NCBI GenBank assembly: GCA_030693705.1
Contig: JAUYAB010000008.1
Coordinates: forward strand, 1 to 64,000
DNA: 64,000 nucleotides
From: Ignavibacteria bacterium
Lineage (GTDB): Bacteria > Bacteroidota > Ignavibacteria > Ignavibacteriales > Ignavibacteriaceae
Direction of reading: 5' to 3'
How positions within the stretch are numbered: position 1 is the stretch's first letter; each line of letters begins with the position of its first letter. This document shows positions 54,615 to 64,000 of the stretch, one piece after another. The translations under genes were made by a program, and so were the position numbers. The notes under the pieces are model-generated. The model was given only the letters and a program-made list of their open reading frames with translations, had not been told where the DNA came from and ran no database searches.

Positions 54615-57600
54615 ATGTCCGACCAAATGACGCCCATTCCTCTCAAACAACTTTTTGAGTGGATGGTTACAGAGTTCAAAAACGAAAAAACAATTTTTGG
54701 AATTCCTCAATCGAACTTTTTTTATAAAAAAGACAACTCGTACACAACGATTTTCAATAACAAGTTGGAGCTGCCTCTTGGTCCTGCCGCTGGTCCGCAT
54801 ACGCAGTTAACACAAAATATTATTACTTCCTATCTAGTTGGCGGAAGATTTTTCGAATTAAAAACCGTGCAAATCCTTGATGAACTGAAGGTAGATAAAC
54901 CATGTATTGATGCCCAAGACGAAGGCTACAACGTTGAGTGGTCGCAAGAATTAAAATTGGAACAGTCGTATGACGAATATTTAAAAGCCTGGTTTTTATT
55001 GCCCGTCTTAAAAAAATTGTTCGGTTTCTCCAGAAGTGAAGAAAGAGGATTTGTGTTTAACATGAGCGTTGGGTATAATCTTGAGGGAATTAAAACAGAA
55101 CGCATGAATAATTTTATTGAGGATTTAAAAGATTCATCAAGGAACGAAAAGTTCCTTCAATATAAGAATGAATTGATTGTAAAGTTGAATGATGAGACTG
55201 TTCGCCAAATACTGAGACAGTCAATCAATCGCGAAATCAATTTTAAAAAAATGATAAGCGATCTTCAAAATATTTCGCCGAATATCTCGCGATCAGTAAC
55301 GCTTTCAACAATGCATGGCTGTCCTCCCGCAGAAATTGAAGCAATAGCAAAGTATCTTATTAAAGAAAAAGGTCTTCACACTTATGTTAAATTAAATCCT
55401 ACTCTTCTCGGTTATGAAAAAGTGACTTCTATTCTTCAGCAACTTGGATTTCATTACATAGAATTAGATCGCGCCTCTTTTGAGCACGACATTAGTTTTG
55501 CCGACGCTGTTCCGATGTTAAAACGATTGCAAAACTTTGCCAAAGAACATGGAAGAGACTTTGGCGTAAAACTCTCCAATACCCTCGGAGTGAAGAACAA
55601 AAAGAAAGTCCTTGATGGCGATGATATGTATATGTCGGGACGTTCGCTTTTTCCGTTAACCATAAATGTTGCACGTTTACTTGTTGAAGAATTTCATGAT
55701 GAATTATCAATGTCTTTTTCCGGCGGTGCTACAATAAATAATGTTCAAGAGATTGTTGACTGCGGAATTTCTCCGGTTACGCTTGTTACTGATTTGTTGA
55801 AACCCGGTGGTTATGGCCGGTTGTTTCAAATGGCAGAAAAAGTTGAAAAGAATAATTCGTTCAATAAAAAAGTAGATGTTGAGAAAATTAAAAAGCTGGC
55901 TGATAATTCAATACTTAATATGAATTACAAGAAAGAAAAAAGAGAAATCAGTACGGTAAAAATTCCAACAAAGTTAGAAATGTTTGATTGCTATGTTGCG
56001 CCATGCGAAGAAGCCTGCCCGATCCATCAAGATGTGGCAGCATATATCCGTCTAGTTGAAGAAGGAAAATATAACGAGGCATTTGAAGTTATCGTTTCAA
56101 AAAATCCGCTGCCGTTTATTACCGGTTACATCTGCGATCATCAATGCCAGGCTAAGTGTACGCGATGGGATTACGAAGAGCCGGAACAAATTAGAGAGAT
56201 GAAAAAGATAGCGGCACAGTTTGGCTATCAAAACTATTTTGATAAAATTTCTTCTGCCGAAAAACTTGGCGACAGCAAAACCGCTATTATTGGTGCGGGT
56301 CCCGCCGGATTGTCTTGCGGATACTTTCTTGCCAAAGCCGGGCTTGACGTTACTATTTTTGAAAGGAGTTCTCGCGCCGGCGGAACAGTGCAAAATGTTA
56401 TTCCCGATTTTCGTTTGCCACAAACCGCTATTGATGCCGACATCGAATTCATAAAAAAACATGGAGTGAAATTTCAATTCGGGACGGATGAAAATTTTTC
56501 AATTGAAAAACTTAAAACCGATGGATACAAATATATTTTTGTCGGAATTGGGGCGACGAAATCAAATCCCATAAAGTTGGATGGAGAAAACGAAAATATT
56601 CTTAACGCGATAGAATTTTTATGGCATTTCAACAACAAAGAAAAAATTGAGCTCGGCAAAAACGTAGCTGTCATCGGAGGAGGAAACTCTGCGATGGATG
56701 CCGCACGCGCTTCCAAACGCATTAATGGCGTAGAGAAAGTTCTCATCGTTTACCGCCGCACAAAAGAATTTATGCCCGCGGATAAAGAAGAACTTGATGC
56801 AGCGTTAGAAGATGGAGTAATTTTTCAAGAACTTCTCCTTCCGGTTTCACACAAAGACAAAATATTGAAATGCCAAAAAATGAAGTTAGACGAAGTTGGA
56901 AAAGACGGGCGAAGAGGCGTAACCCCGATTGAAAATGAATTTGTAGAATTGGAAATTGACACCGTTATTTCTGCAATTGGAGAAAGTGTTGATTACGATA
57001 TCTTGTCCGATAATAAAATTGCTTTCGACCAGAGGAAAAACATTCTCATCGATGAAACATCAAATGAGACTAATCTGGAAAATGTTTTTATCGGCGGCGA
57101 TGCTTACCGTGGTCCTTCAACAGTTGTGGAATCAATTGCCGATGGAAAGAAAGTAGCGGAAGCAATTCTGAAAAAAGAAAAAGCGTCTCTTTCCTTTTCG
57201 AATAATTTTTCTCAGCTTTTCAATAGTTCTATTTTGTTTGGAGACGTTAGTGCAAAAAAAGGAATTATCGAAGGAATAAATAAGGAGCCCCAACACGAAG
57301 CCAGCCGCTGCTTGAGTTGCAGTTTTATTTGCAATAAATGTGTAGATGTCTGTCCGAACCGTGCAAATGTTACTATCAAGATCGACGGATTTAAAGATGC
57401 TTTCCAGATTTTACATATCGATGGAATGTGTAACGACTGCGGTAATTGCGAAACCTTTTGTCCGCATGCCGGCGCGCCATACAAAGATAAGTTGACGTTG
57501 TTCTGGAGTGAAAAAGAAATGCGTGAAAGTAAGAACAACGGATTTTATTTATTGAAATACCATGGAACGGCTTTTTTCCTTGTTAAAAAAAATACTTCGA

Positions 57601-57722
57601 TTTCAGAAATTGAAATTGATCCTCAAGACTATGGCATTATAACTCATCGCGGAGACGTTGATGATTACGAGGCAATGTTAATTTCAGAAGCATTTAAAAA
57701 TTATCGTTACTTATTTTTATAA
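54615..57722 (+). CDS. ygfK: YgfK-type iron-sulfur flavoprotein (putative selenate reductase subunit)
   Basis: The 1035-residue multidomain oxidoreductase has three parts. First is an N-terminal dihydroorotate-dehydrogenase-like barrel (1-430; LPLGPAAGPHT, STMHGCPPAEIEAIA). Second is a glutamate-synthase-small-subunit-like part (about 455-860) with Fe-S cysteines CEEACPIHQD and CDHQCQAKC, FAD loop AIIGAGPAGLSCGYF (about 557) and NAD loop AVIGGGNSAMDAA. Third is a C-terminal ferredoxin part (CSFICNKCVDVCP, CNDCGNCETFCPH; about 896-955). In anaerobic urate-degrading bacteria YgfK is required and is proposed to reduce a purine ring. AAGGA precedes the ATG. ssnA follows after 15 bp. Confidence 0.92.
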   Translation: MSDQMTPIPLKQLFEWMVTEFKNEKTIFGIPQSNFFYKKDNSYTTIFNNKLELPLGPAAGPHTQLTQNIITSYLVGGRFFELKTVQILDELKVDKPCIDAQDEGYNVEWSQELKLEQSYDEYLKAWFLLPVLKKLFGFSRSEERGFVFNMSVGYNLEGIKTERMNNFIEDLKDSSRNEKFLQYKNELIVKLNDETVRQILRQSINREINFKKMISDLQNISPNISRSVTLSTMHGCPPAEIEAIAKYLIKEKGLHTYVKLNPTLLGYEKVTSILQQLGFHYIELDRASFEHDISFADAVPMLKRLQNFAKEHGRDFGVKLSNTLGVKNKKKVLDGDDMYMSGRSLFPLTINVARLLVEEFHDELSMSFSGGATINNVQEIVDCGISPVTLVTDLLKPGGYGRLFQMAEKVEKNNSFNKKVDVEKIKKLADNSILNMNYKKEKREISTVKIPTKLEMFDCYVAPCEEACPIHQDVAAYIRLVEEGKYNEAFEVIVSKNPLPFITGYICDHQCQAKCTRWDYEEPEQIREMKKIAAQFGYQNYFDKISSAEKLGDSKTAIIGAGPAGLSCGYFLAKAGLDVTIFERSSRAGGTVQNVIPDFRLPQTAIDADIEFIKKHGVKFQFGTDENFSIEKLKTDGYKYIFVGIGATKSNPIKLDGENENILNAIEFLWHFNNKEKIELGKNVAVIGGGNSAMDAARASKRINGVEKVLIVYRRTKEFMPADKEELDAALEDGVIFQELLLPVSHKDKILKCQKMKLDEVGKDGRRGVTPIENEFVELEIDTVISAIGESVDYDILSDNKIAFDQRKNILIDETSNETNLENVFIGGDAYRGPSTVVESIADGKKVAEAILKKEKASLSFSNNFSQLFNSSILFGDVSAKKGIIEGINKEPQHEASRCLSCSFICNKCVDVCPNRANVTIKIDGFKDAFQILHIDGMCNDCGNCETFCPHAGAPYKDKLTLFWSEKEMRESKNNGFYLLKYHGTAFFLVKKNTSISEIEIDPQDYGIITHRGDVDDYEAMLISEAFKNYRYLFL

Positions 57723-57737
57723 AAATATGGCGGCAAA

Positions 57738-59060
57738 ATGATCATACTAAAAAACGCAACCGTTATTCAATTCTATCCGGCGCACGTAATAAGCGGAGTA
57801 GATGTTGTAATCGAAAATGAATTCATCAAAGCAGTTGGAAAAAATATTGCGGCGAAATACAAGGCTGATAAAATTATTGATGCTTCTCATAAAATAGTTG
57901 CACCGGGAATTGTCTGCGCACATAATCATTTTTATTCTGCACTTGCAAGGGGAATTCTTGCGGACATTCAACCTTCAACTGACTTTATTAGTATTCTTAA
58001 AAATTTGTGGTGGCGGTTGGACCGCGCACTCGACGAAGAATCGCTTTATTACAGTGGAATCATCGGCGCTTTGGAAGCGATAAAATGCGGAACGACTTCC
58101 GTGATTGATCATCATGCTTCGCCTTCTTTTATAAAAGGTTCGCTTTCGATTCTCCAAAAAAGTTTTGAGCAAGTTGGTTTGCGCGGAATTCTTGCGTATG
58201 AAATTACCGACAGAAATGGTGCAAAAGGTTTGCATGATGGAATTGAAGAGTCGGCTCAATTCATACAAAAAATTCAAAACGAGAAAGTTGAAGGCAAATT
58301 ACATTTGATTGAATCGGCAGTTGGCGGACATGCGCCATTTACTTTGGATGACAAGGCTCTTCAACTTATGGCGGAAGTTGTTTCTGCGACTAAAAGCGGA
58401 ATTCATTTGCACGTTGCTGAAGATGAATATGATTCTTCTTTTTCGCACCATCACTACAGAAAAGATATACTTGAACGGCTCGAAGAACATTCTCTCTTAA
58501 ATTCAAAATCAATTCTTGTACATGGTGTTCATCTTACAAATAATGATCTGGAAATTCTCAACCGGCACGATGCTTTCCTTGTTCACAATCCCCGCTCAAA
58601 TATGAATAATAGTGTCGGGTATATGAACAGACTTCATCAAGTGAAAAATCTTGGAATCGGAACCGACGGCATCGGCGCAAATATGTTTGAAGAGACGAAG
58701 TTTGCTTTCTTCAAAAATCAGGAAGCAAAAGGGAAACTATCTTATTCCGATTTTATGAAAATTTTGCAAAACGGGAATGAAATTCTTAACCGGTATTTTA
58801 ATTATTCCTTCGGAAAAATTGAAGAAGGATACGCGGGTGATGTTGTAGTCCTTGATTATCAAGCGCCTACGCCGTTGCAAAGCGAAAACCTTGCGGGGCA
58901 TTTCCTTTTTGGTATTTCTTCACGCGATGTCGAAACCGTTATTATCAACGGAAAAATAGTTTATGAAGAAAGAGCGTTTGCGTTTGACACTTCCGGTATT
59001 TATAAGGAAGCACAAAAGGCGGCAAAAAAACTCTGGAGTAGAATGAATGCAATCCGATAA
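57738..59060 (+). CDS. ssnA: SsnA-type amidohydrolase
   Basis: The 440-residue metal-dependent amidohydrolase shows CAHNHFYSALARGIL (metal His pair, about 59), SVIDHHASP (about 118), LHVAEDEYD, VHGVHLTNND and GTDGIGANMFEE (metal Asp). These match SsnA, a partner of YgfK in E. coli and anaerobes that degrade urate, where it probably opens a purine-derived ring. It follows ygfK by 15 bp on the same transcript. It is clearly distinct from the deaminase at 16171. Confidence 0.9.
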   Translation: MIILKNATVIQFYPAHVISGVDVVIENEFIKAVGKNIAAKYKADKIIDASHKIVAPGIVCAHNHFYSALARGILADIQPSTDFISILKNLWWRLDRALDEESLYYSGIIGALEAIKCGTTSVIDHHASPSFIKGSLSILQKSFEQVGLRGILAYEITDRNGAKGLHDGIEESAQFIQKIQNEKVEGKLHLIESAVGGHAPFTLDDKALQLMAEVVSATKSGIHLHVAEDEYDSSFSHHHYRKDILERLEEHSLLNSKSILVHGVHLTNNDLEILNRHDAFLVHNPRSNMNNSVGYMNRLHQVKNLGIGTDGIGANMFEETKFAFFKNQEAKGKLSYSDFMKILQNGNEILNRYFNYSFGKIEEGYAGDVVVLDYQAPTPLQSENLAGHFLFGISSRDVETVIINGKIVYEERAFAFDTSGIYKEAQKAAKKLWSRMNAIR

Positions 59061-59077
59061 TATCAACGAGAGTCCAA

Positions 59078-62000
59078 ATGAAAAAATTATTTCTTTTACT
59101 TATCGTCCTCTTCTTGTTTGTTTCTATTAGCGAAACAGCTTGTCAAAACACTTCAAACAAAAAAACAACTCAATATGTTAATCCATTTATCGGAAACGGA
59201 GGGCACGGACATACTTATCCGGGCGCGTCTTTACCGTTCGGAATGGTCCAGTTAAGTCCTGACACGTATACAGAGGGCTGGGATTGGTGTTCGGGGTATC
59301 ACGCATCCGATAATTCAATTATGGGATTCAGCCACACACATCTTAGCGGAACCGGCGCTGCTGATTATGGCGATATTTTATTAATGCCAACAACCGGAAA
59401 AATTCAGATTGAACCCGGAAGCAGAGAAAAGCCTGATGAAGGATATCGCTCAAGATTTTCTCATGAAAATGAAAAAGCAGAGCCGGGATTCTATTCTGTT
59501 TTTCTTGATGATTACAAAATTCACGTTGAACTCACCGCAACGGAACGCTGCGGATTTCACAAATATATTTTTCCAAAATCTGATTCATCGAATATTATTT
59601 TAGATATAGATCACGGCATCCAGGATGTTACAAGAAATGCTAAACTGAAAATAGTTGATAGCCAAACAATAGAAGGTTTTCGCCGCTCCGGTGGCTGGGC
59701 GGATGACCATACGGTTTATTTTTACGCAAAATTTTCAAAACCGTTTTCAGCTTCCGGTATTTACAATGGAGAAAAACTTCTTCTCAACTCCAAATCTTGT
59801 GATGGTAAAATCGTAAAATCATTTTTTACTTTTCCGACAAAAGAAAACGAATCAGTTTTAGTGCGAATCGGAATTTCTTCCACGAGTATTAAAGGAGCAA
59901 AGAAAAATTTAGAAAAAGAAATTCCCGATTGGAATTTTGAAAAAATCAGAAAATCCGCTTCCGATAAATGGGAGAAAGAACTTTCAAAAATTCAAGTTGA
60001 GGGAAAAAAGAAAGACGAACTAATAACTTTTTACACTGCGCTTTATCACACCATGCTGGCGCCGAATATTTTCAGCGATGTGGATGGTAGTTACATGGGG
60101 ATGGATAAAAAGATTCATCACGCAAAAAATTTTACAATGTACACAGTGTTTTCTCTTTGGGATACATTCCGCGCGCTACATCCATTTCTTTCTATCATTG
60201 ATAAAAAACGGACGAACGATTTCATCAATTCCATGCTTGCAAAATATGAGGAATCCGGGTCGTTGCCGGTTTGGGAATTAGCCTCTAACGAAACCAACTG
60301 CATGATCGGTTATCACGCAGTACCCGTTATTGTTGACGCGTTTATGAAAGGAATAAAAAATTACGACATATTAAAAATTTATCAAGCGATGAAAACAAGC
60401 GCGATGCAGAATTTTCGCGGATTAGATTATTATAAAATAATCGGTTTTGTCCCGATGGATAAAGAAATTGAATCTGTCTCCAAAACACTTGAATACGCTT
60501 ACGATGATTGGTGCATCGCTCAGATGGCAAATCATTTAGGCAAAAAAGATGACTACGATTATTTTCTCAATCGCGCGCAGAATTACAAAAATGTTTTTGA
60601 CCATTCAACTAAATTTATGCGTGGACGAAATTATAACGGTATGTGGAAAAAAGTTTTTGATCCCGCAGAACCATTCCCCGGCGGTTCCGGTGAATTTACA
60701 GAAGGCAGTTCATGGCAATACACGTGGTTTGTTCCACAGGACATTAGCAGCTTAATTAATTTGATGGGAAGTAATGAAAAATTTTCAACCAAACTTGACG
60801 AGTTATTTCGCGTTGATTCATTAAAAGATTATTTTGTTCCATCCGACATGACCGGGTTAATTGGACAATATGCACACGGCAATGAACCAAGTCATCACGT
60901 TGCTTACCTTTATAATTATGCCGGTGATGCGTGGAAAACGCAATCGAGAGTACGCGATATTATGAAGAAAATGTACACGGCAAACCGTGATGGACTTTGC
61001 GGAAACGAAGATTGCGGACAAATGTCAGCCTGGTATATTTTTAGTGCGATTGGATTTTACCCGGTAACACCCGGAAGCTATGTTTACGCTATCGGAAGCC
61101 CAATATTCGATAGAGTCGTAATCAATTTAGAAAACGGTAAGAAGTTTGTTGTTCAAACAAAAAACAATACAGATAAGAATGTTTATATCCAGTCGGCATT
61201 ACTAAACAATAAGAAATATGACAAATCATTTTTAAATTATTCCGATATCGATAATGGTGGCGTTCTTCAATTCAAATTGTCCGATTCTCCGAATAAAAAT
61301 TGGGGAAAAGGGAATGGCAATCAACCGGTTTCTGAAATTACAGAAACAATATTTCAACCCGTAGAACAAAAATGGAGTTTTCCACCGACGGTAATTTCCG
61401 ATGTTCGCAACTTTTCTTCCACAAAAAAAATTGATCTTGATTGCTTCACTAAAAATTCCGAAATTCATTTTACCCTTGATGGAAGCCAGCCGGCTCTCTC
61501 TTCACCGTTATATGAAAAACCATTTTTTATAGATAAAACCACAACCTTAAAAGCACGTGCGTTTAATAAATTTCTTCCTCCATCGGAAATTATGGATGAA
61601 ACTTTTCTCAAAGTGATTGTACGCGACTCTTCTTCACCTTTTCTTGTTCATGACGGAACTCTTTATCCTACGATTGCCTTGGCGGAAAAATCTCATCGCC
61701 TTTACAGTAGCGGCGGAGAGAACACATTAATTGATGGAGTTCGCGGTTCACAAAATTTTCGCGATGGTAAGTGGCTGGGCTTTCAACCGAACAATCTTGA
61801 TGTGTTCATCGATTTAGGAAAAGAAGTTTCTATCAAATCAATTCAAACCGGATTTTTGCGTAACCAGGGTTCTTGGATATTTTTGCCTGAGTTAGTTGAA
61901 TATTCTCTATCATCAGACGGAAATTCCTTCGAGGTAATTTCTTCACAAAAAATTGCAGCTTCTGAACCGAATGATGAAACTGAAATTGTATATATATCTT

Positions 62001-62134
62001 CAGGAAGTGTGGATAAAAAAGGAAGATATTTAAGAATCTTTGCAAAAAACATAAATAATCTTCCAGCATGGCACAAAGGAAGCGGTGACAAAGCATTTAT
62101 TTTTATCGATGAAATTGTTATTGAAGGAAATTAA
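59078..62134 (+). CDS. Glycoside hydrolase family 92 alpha-mannosidase
   Basis: The 1018-residue secreted exo-alpha-mannosidase (calcium-dependent, inverting) has a lipoprotein-like signal peptide (Cys22 in ETACQN). The N-terminal GH92 sandwich shows GNGGHGHTYPGASLPFGMV and HLSGTGAADYGD. The catalytic barrel shows GSSWQYTWFVPQD and Glu644 in CGNEDCGQMSAW. C-terminal additions are a CHB/HEX-type beta domain (about 785-850, FTLDGSQPALSSPLY) and an F5/8-type carbohydrate-binding domain (about 870-1017). It is only 17 bp after ssnA, so the two may share a transcript despite unrelated roles. It overlaps the convergent hydrolase gene by 4 bp. Confidence 0.93.
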   Translation: MKKLFLLLIVLFLFVSISETACQNTSNKKTTQYVNPFIGNGGHGHTYPGASLPFGMVQLSPDTYTEGWDWCSGYHASDNSIMGFSHTHLSGTGAADYGDILLMPTTGKIQIEPGSREKPDEGYRSRFSHENEKAEPGFYSVFLDDYKIHVELTATERCGFHKYIFPKSDSSNIILDIDHGIQDVTRNAKLKIVDSQTIEGFRRSGGWADDHTVYFYAKFSKPFSASGIYNGEKLLLNSKSCDGKIVKSFFTFPTKENESVLVRIGISSTSIKGAKKNLEKEIPDWNFEKIRKSASDKWEKELSKIQVEGKKKDELITFYTALYHTMLAPNIFSDVDGSYMGMDKKIHHAKNFTMYTVFSLWDTFRALHPFLSIIDKKRTNDFINSMLAKYEESGSLPVWELASNETNCMIGYHAVPVIVDAFMKGIKNYDILKIYQAMKTSAMQNFRGLDYYKIIGFVPMDKEIESVSKTLEYAYDDWCIAQMANHLGKKDDYDYFLNRAQNYKNVFDHSTKFMRGRNYNGMWKKVFDPAEPFPGGSGEFTEGSSWQYTWFVPQDISSLINLMGSNEKFSTKLDELFRVDSLKDYFVPSDMTGLIGQYAHGNEPSHHVAYLYNYAGDAWKTQSRVRDIMKKMYTANRDGLCGNEDCGQMSAWYIFSAIGFYPVTPGSYVYAIGSPIFDRVVINLENGKKFVVQTKNNTDKNVYIQSALLNNKKYDKSFLNYSDIDNGGVLQFKLSDSPNKNWGKGNGNQPVSEITETIFQPVEQKWSFPPTVISDVRNFSSTKKIDLDCFTKNSEIHFTLDGSQPALSSPLYEKPFFIDKTTTLKARAFNKFLPPSEIMDETFLKVIVRDSSSPFLVHDGTLYPTIALAEKSHRLYSSGGENTLIDGVRGSQNFRDGKWLGFQPNNLDVFIDLGKEVSIKSIQTGFLRNQGSWIFLPELVEYSLSSDGNSFEVISSQKIAASEPNDETEIVYISSGSVDKKGRYLRIFAKNINNLPAWHKGSGDKAFIFIDEIVIEGN

Positions 62135-63081
62135 GTTAAAGGTAAAGAAAACGTTTCACCAATTTGCTTAATGCCGAGTGCGATGTCATAATCTTTGTAC
62201 GACTTCAGTAGCCGTTGAAGCGGCTCAGCGGTTGGTTCGCTTCCCTGTCTAAAAGTATTTGTATGAATCGGAATGAAAAATTTTGCTTTCACATCTTTAG
62301 CCATTTGGAGCGCTTCTTCAGGGTTACAATGATTGTGCTTCCATGGATTGTAAGCCCCTATCGGCATGATGGCAACATCAACTTCTTCTTTTGATTCTTT
62401 GAATTTCCCGGTCATCGCGGTATCACCGCCGAATAAAATTTTCTTCCCGCTTCTTTCAATGATGTAAGCGTTAAAACTTCTGCCGTTTTTAATATATCCT
62501 CTTGAGCGGTCTCGTTCTCCGGGCAACCGCCATCCGAAATGTTTTACTTCGAGAGCTTTAATTTTTATTTCATTAATCTCGATCGATTCACTCCAGTCAA
62601 CCTCTTGAAGAGATTTCCATTCAAATTCTTCAATTACATCGGAAGTGTTGAAAGCGGTAAGACAATCGATCTTCTTAGGAAATCTTTCTGAAATTTTCTT
62701 AAGCGAAAGAAGATCCATGTGGTCCATGTGTGCATGCGAAAGAAGAACTAAATCGGGTTTCGGAATTTCGTCTATCGTTAAAGCGGGAGCGGTAAATCGC
62801 GTTGGACCGAACGTAATGCCCATGAAATATATTCCAAAGCGGTCAAGCAAAACTGGATCGGTAATGATGATCTTTCCATAAAAATTAATCAGCACAGTTG
62901 AATGCCCAAGCCATGCAATATTTATTTCATTTTCTTTCCACAAATCAGGTTGCGGTTTTAATACGGAAGCGGCGGCGGCAGTCTCTGATTTTTTTGAAAT
63001 AAATGGAGAAAACAAAAAGGCTCCAACCGATAATTTAGCCGCTCTCTCTACAAAAGTTCTTCGTTTCATAACTAATTTCAC
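62131..63081 (-). CDS. Tat-exported metallo-beta-lactamase-fold hydrolase (UlaG/NAPE-PLD-like)
   Basis: The 316-residue metal hydrolase has a twin-arginine-like leader (KRRTFVERAAKLSVGAFLF, residues 6-24), indicating export in folded form. The fold shows IAWLGHSTVLINF, the metal motif LLSHAHMDHMD (about 112), ALEVKHFGWR, FGGDTAMTG and PIHTNTF. This group includes lactonases and N-acyl-phosphatidylethanolamine phospholipase D relatives; the substrate is unknown. The gene is convergent with the GH92 gene and divergent from the aldo/keto reductase. Confidence 0.85.
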   Translation of the reverse strand: MKLVMKRRTFVERAAKLSVGAFLFSPFISKKSETAAAASVLKPQPDLWKENEINIAWLGHSTVLINFYGKIIITDPVLLDRFGIYFMGITFGPTRFTAPALTIDEIPKPDLVLLSHAHMDHMDLLSLKKISERFPKKIDCLTAFNTSDVIEEFEWKSLQEVDWSESIEINEIKIKALEVKHFGWRLPGERDRSRGYIKNGRSFNAYIIERSGKKILFGGDTAMTGKFKESKEEVDVAIMPIGAYNPWKHNHCNPEEALQMAKDVKAKFFIPIHTNTFRQGSEPTAEPLQRLLKSYKDYDIALGIKQIGETFSLPLT

Positions 63082-63194
63082 TCAAGATTGTTTGAAATAA
63101 ATCCCTTGTTTCAGATATTCTACAACAAGAAAATCTCTATTTTAGACGTTAGAAAATAAAGAAAATTTGCGAAGAAAAATTGTGGAGAAAAAAA

Positions 63195-64000
63195 ATGGTA
63201 TATAAAAATTTTGCTAAATCGAACGAACAAGTTTCACTTCTCGGTTTTGGATGTTGGGGAATTGGAAAATCAATGTGGATCGGGGCAGAAGATTCCGAAT
63301 CAAAAAAAGCTTTGCACAAAGCAATTGAGCAGGGAGTAACACTTTTTGATACCGCCTACGTTTATGGAATGGGGCACAGCGAAAAACTTGTAGGTGAAGT
63401 AGAAAAAGAATCGGGGAAGCATTTGTTTGTCGCTTCTAAAATTCCTTCTAAAAAATATGAATGGCCCGCAAAAGATTCTTCTCTGTTCTCCGAAAGTTTT
63501 CCGAAAAATCACATTATTGAAATAACGGAAAATAGCTTACGCAATTTGAAAAGAGATTATCTTGACCTTCAGCAGTTTCACGTTTGGAATGATAAATGGG
63601 CGAAGGAAGATGAATGGAAAGAAGCGATTTATCAATTAAAGAAAGAGGGAAAAGTTCGCTTCTTCGGAATCTCAATCAACGATCATCAACCGTGGAATGG
63701 TATTGAAGCGGGAAAAACCGGACTGATCGACAGCTTTCAAGTTATCTTTAATATATTCGATCAATCACCAACAGATCAACTATTTTCTTTCTGTGAAGAA
63801 AATAATATTGCAATTCTTGCACGCGTTCCATTTGATGAAGGGAGTTTGACCGGGAACATTACACCCGACACAATTTTTCCGAAAGAAGATTTTAGAAATC
63901 AATATTTTGGAGGAAGCCGAAAGAAAGAAGTCCACGAGCGTGTACTTAAAATTTATGAGGACGTGAAAGATGAAACTGAAAATGTTGCCGAGGCAGCGTT
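63195..64000 (+). CDS. Aldo/keto reductase, truncated by the window end
   Basis: 268 codons are visible and remain open at the edge. The NADPH-dependent (alpha/beta)8 reductase shows LLGFGCWGIG, DTAYVYGMGHSE (catalytic Asp and Tyr, about 52-60), Lys in VASKIPSKK, His in LQQFHVW, FFGISIND and SFQVIFNIFDQ. The ATG at 63195 follows a purine-rich GGAGAAAA. Likely works on sugar-derived aldehydes or ketones; exact substrate unknown. Confidence 0.9.
   Translation, partial: MVYKNFAKSNEQVSLLGFGCWGIGKSMWIGAEDSESKKALHKAIEQGVTLFDTAYVYGMGHSEKLVGEVEKESGKHLFVASKIPSKKYEWPAKDSSLFSESFPKNHIIEITENSLRNLKRDYLDLQQFHVWNDKWAKEDEWKEAIYQLKKEGKVRFFGISINDHQPWNGIEAGKTGLIDSFQVIFNIFDQSPTDQLFSFCEENNIAILARVPFDEGSLTGNITPDTIFPKEDFRNQYFGGSRKKEVHERVLKIYEDVKDETENVAEAA

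Overview
The window looks like a chromosomal segment of an AT-rich, probably anaerobic, polysaccharide-degrading bacterium of the Bacteroidota/Ignavibacteriota type. This rests on many lipoprotein or secreted glycosidases, DUF3943 and DUF6132 proteins, a GxxExxY cassette, short dispersed hairpin repeats, and ATG/TTG/GTG starts with AGGAG-type ribosome sites. The placement is an inference; no rRNA or other marker gene is present, and I saw no tRNA.

Layout. (1) 1-2354: a cut-off gene, a DNA methyltransferase and queC on the minus strand. (2) 2785-12413: carbohydrate genes (esterase lipoprotein, retaining glycosidase lipoprotein, GH3, GH2), a GxxExxY gene inside inverted repeats, msrB and a U32/RlhA-type rRNA hydroxylation gene. 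(3) 12456-22753: plus-strand purine catabolic operon with two molybdenum hydroxylases, an 8-oxoguanine-deaminase-type amidohydrolase and an allantoinase-type enzyme. (4) 22852-35615: accessory island. It starts with a 21-bp-repeat ORF, a hairpin array and a GC-rich duplicated helical protein. It continues with a GHKL ATPase gene convergent to a six-gene operon: the SspA-B-C-D DNA phosphorothioation module followed by a DUF262 protein and a Ser/Thr protein kinase. (5) 35891-39553: ahcY, metK and a sugar nucleotidyltransferase. (6) 39756-46963: secreted protein, membrane protein, histidine kinase and receiver; a short CsbD-like gene; DUF3943, two PAP2 phosphatases, DUF6132, and a DUF1858 gene split by a small transposon-like insertion. 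(7) 46971-59060: second purine block, divergent around 54356-54614. The minus strand carries ygeY, ygeW, two fold-II PLP enzymes, mocA, xdhC and a ThiS/ThiF pair; the plus strand carries ygfK and ssnA. (8) 59078-64000: GH92 mannosidase, Tat-type metallo-beta-lactamase-fold hydrolase and a partial aldo/keto reductase.

The two purine blocks belong together functionally: Mo hydroxylases and deaminase/allantoinase on the left, cofactor maturation (XdhC, MocA) and YgeW/YgeY/YgfK/SsnA on the right, as in anaerobic urate-degrading clusters. They are separated by about 24 kb that includes the defence island. The best candidate for an undescribed system is the Ssp modification module whose usual SspE-type effector is replaced by a nuclease-less DUF262 protein plus a kinase, with the GHKL ATPase as a possible further partner. 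The cleanest mechanistic observation is the 133-bp insertion (including a 6-bp target duplication) that splits the DUF1858 gene after its fifth codon.
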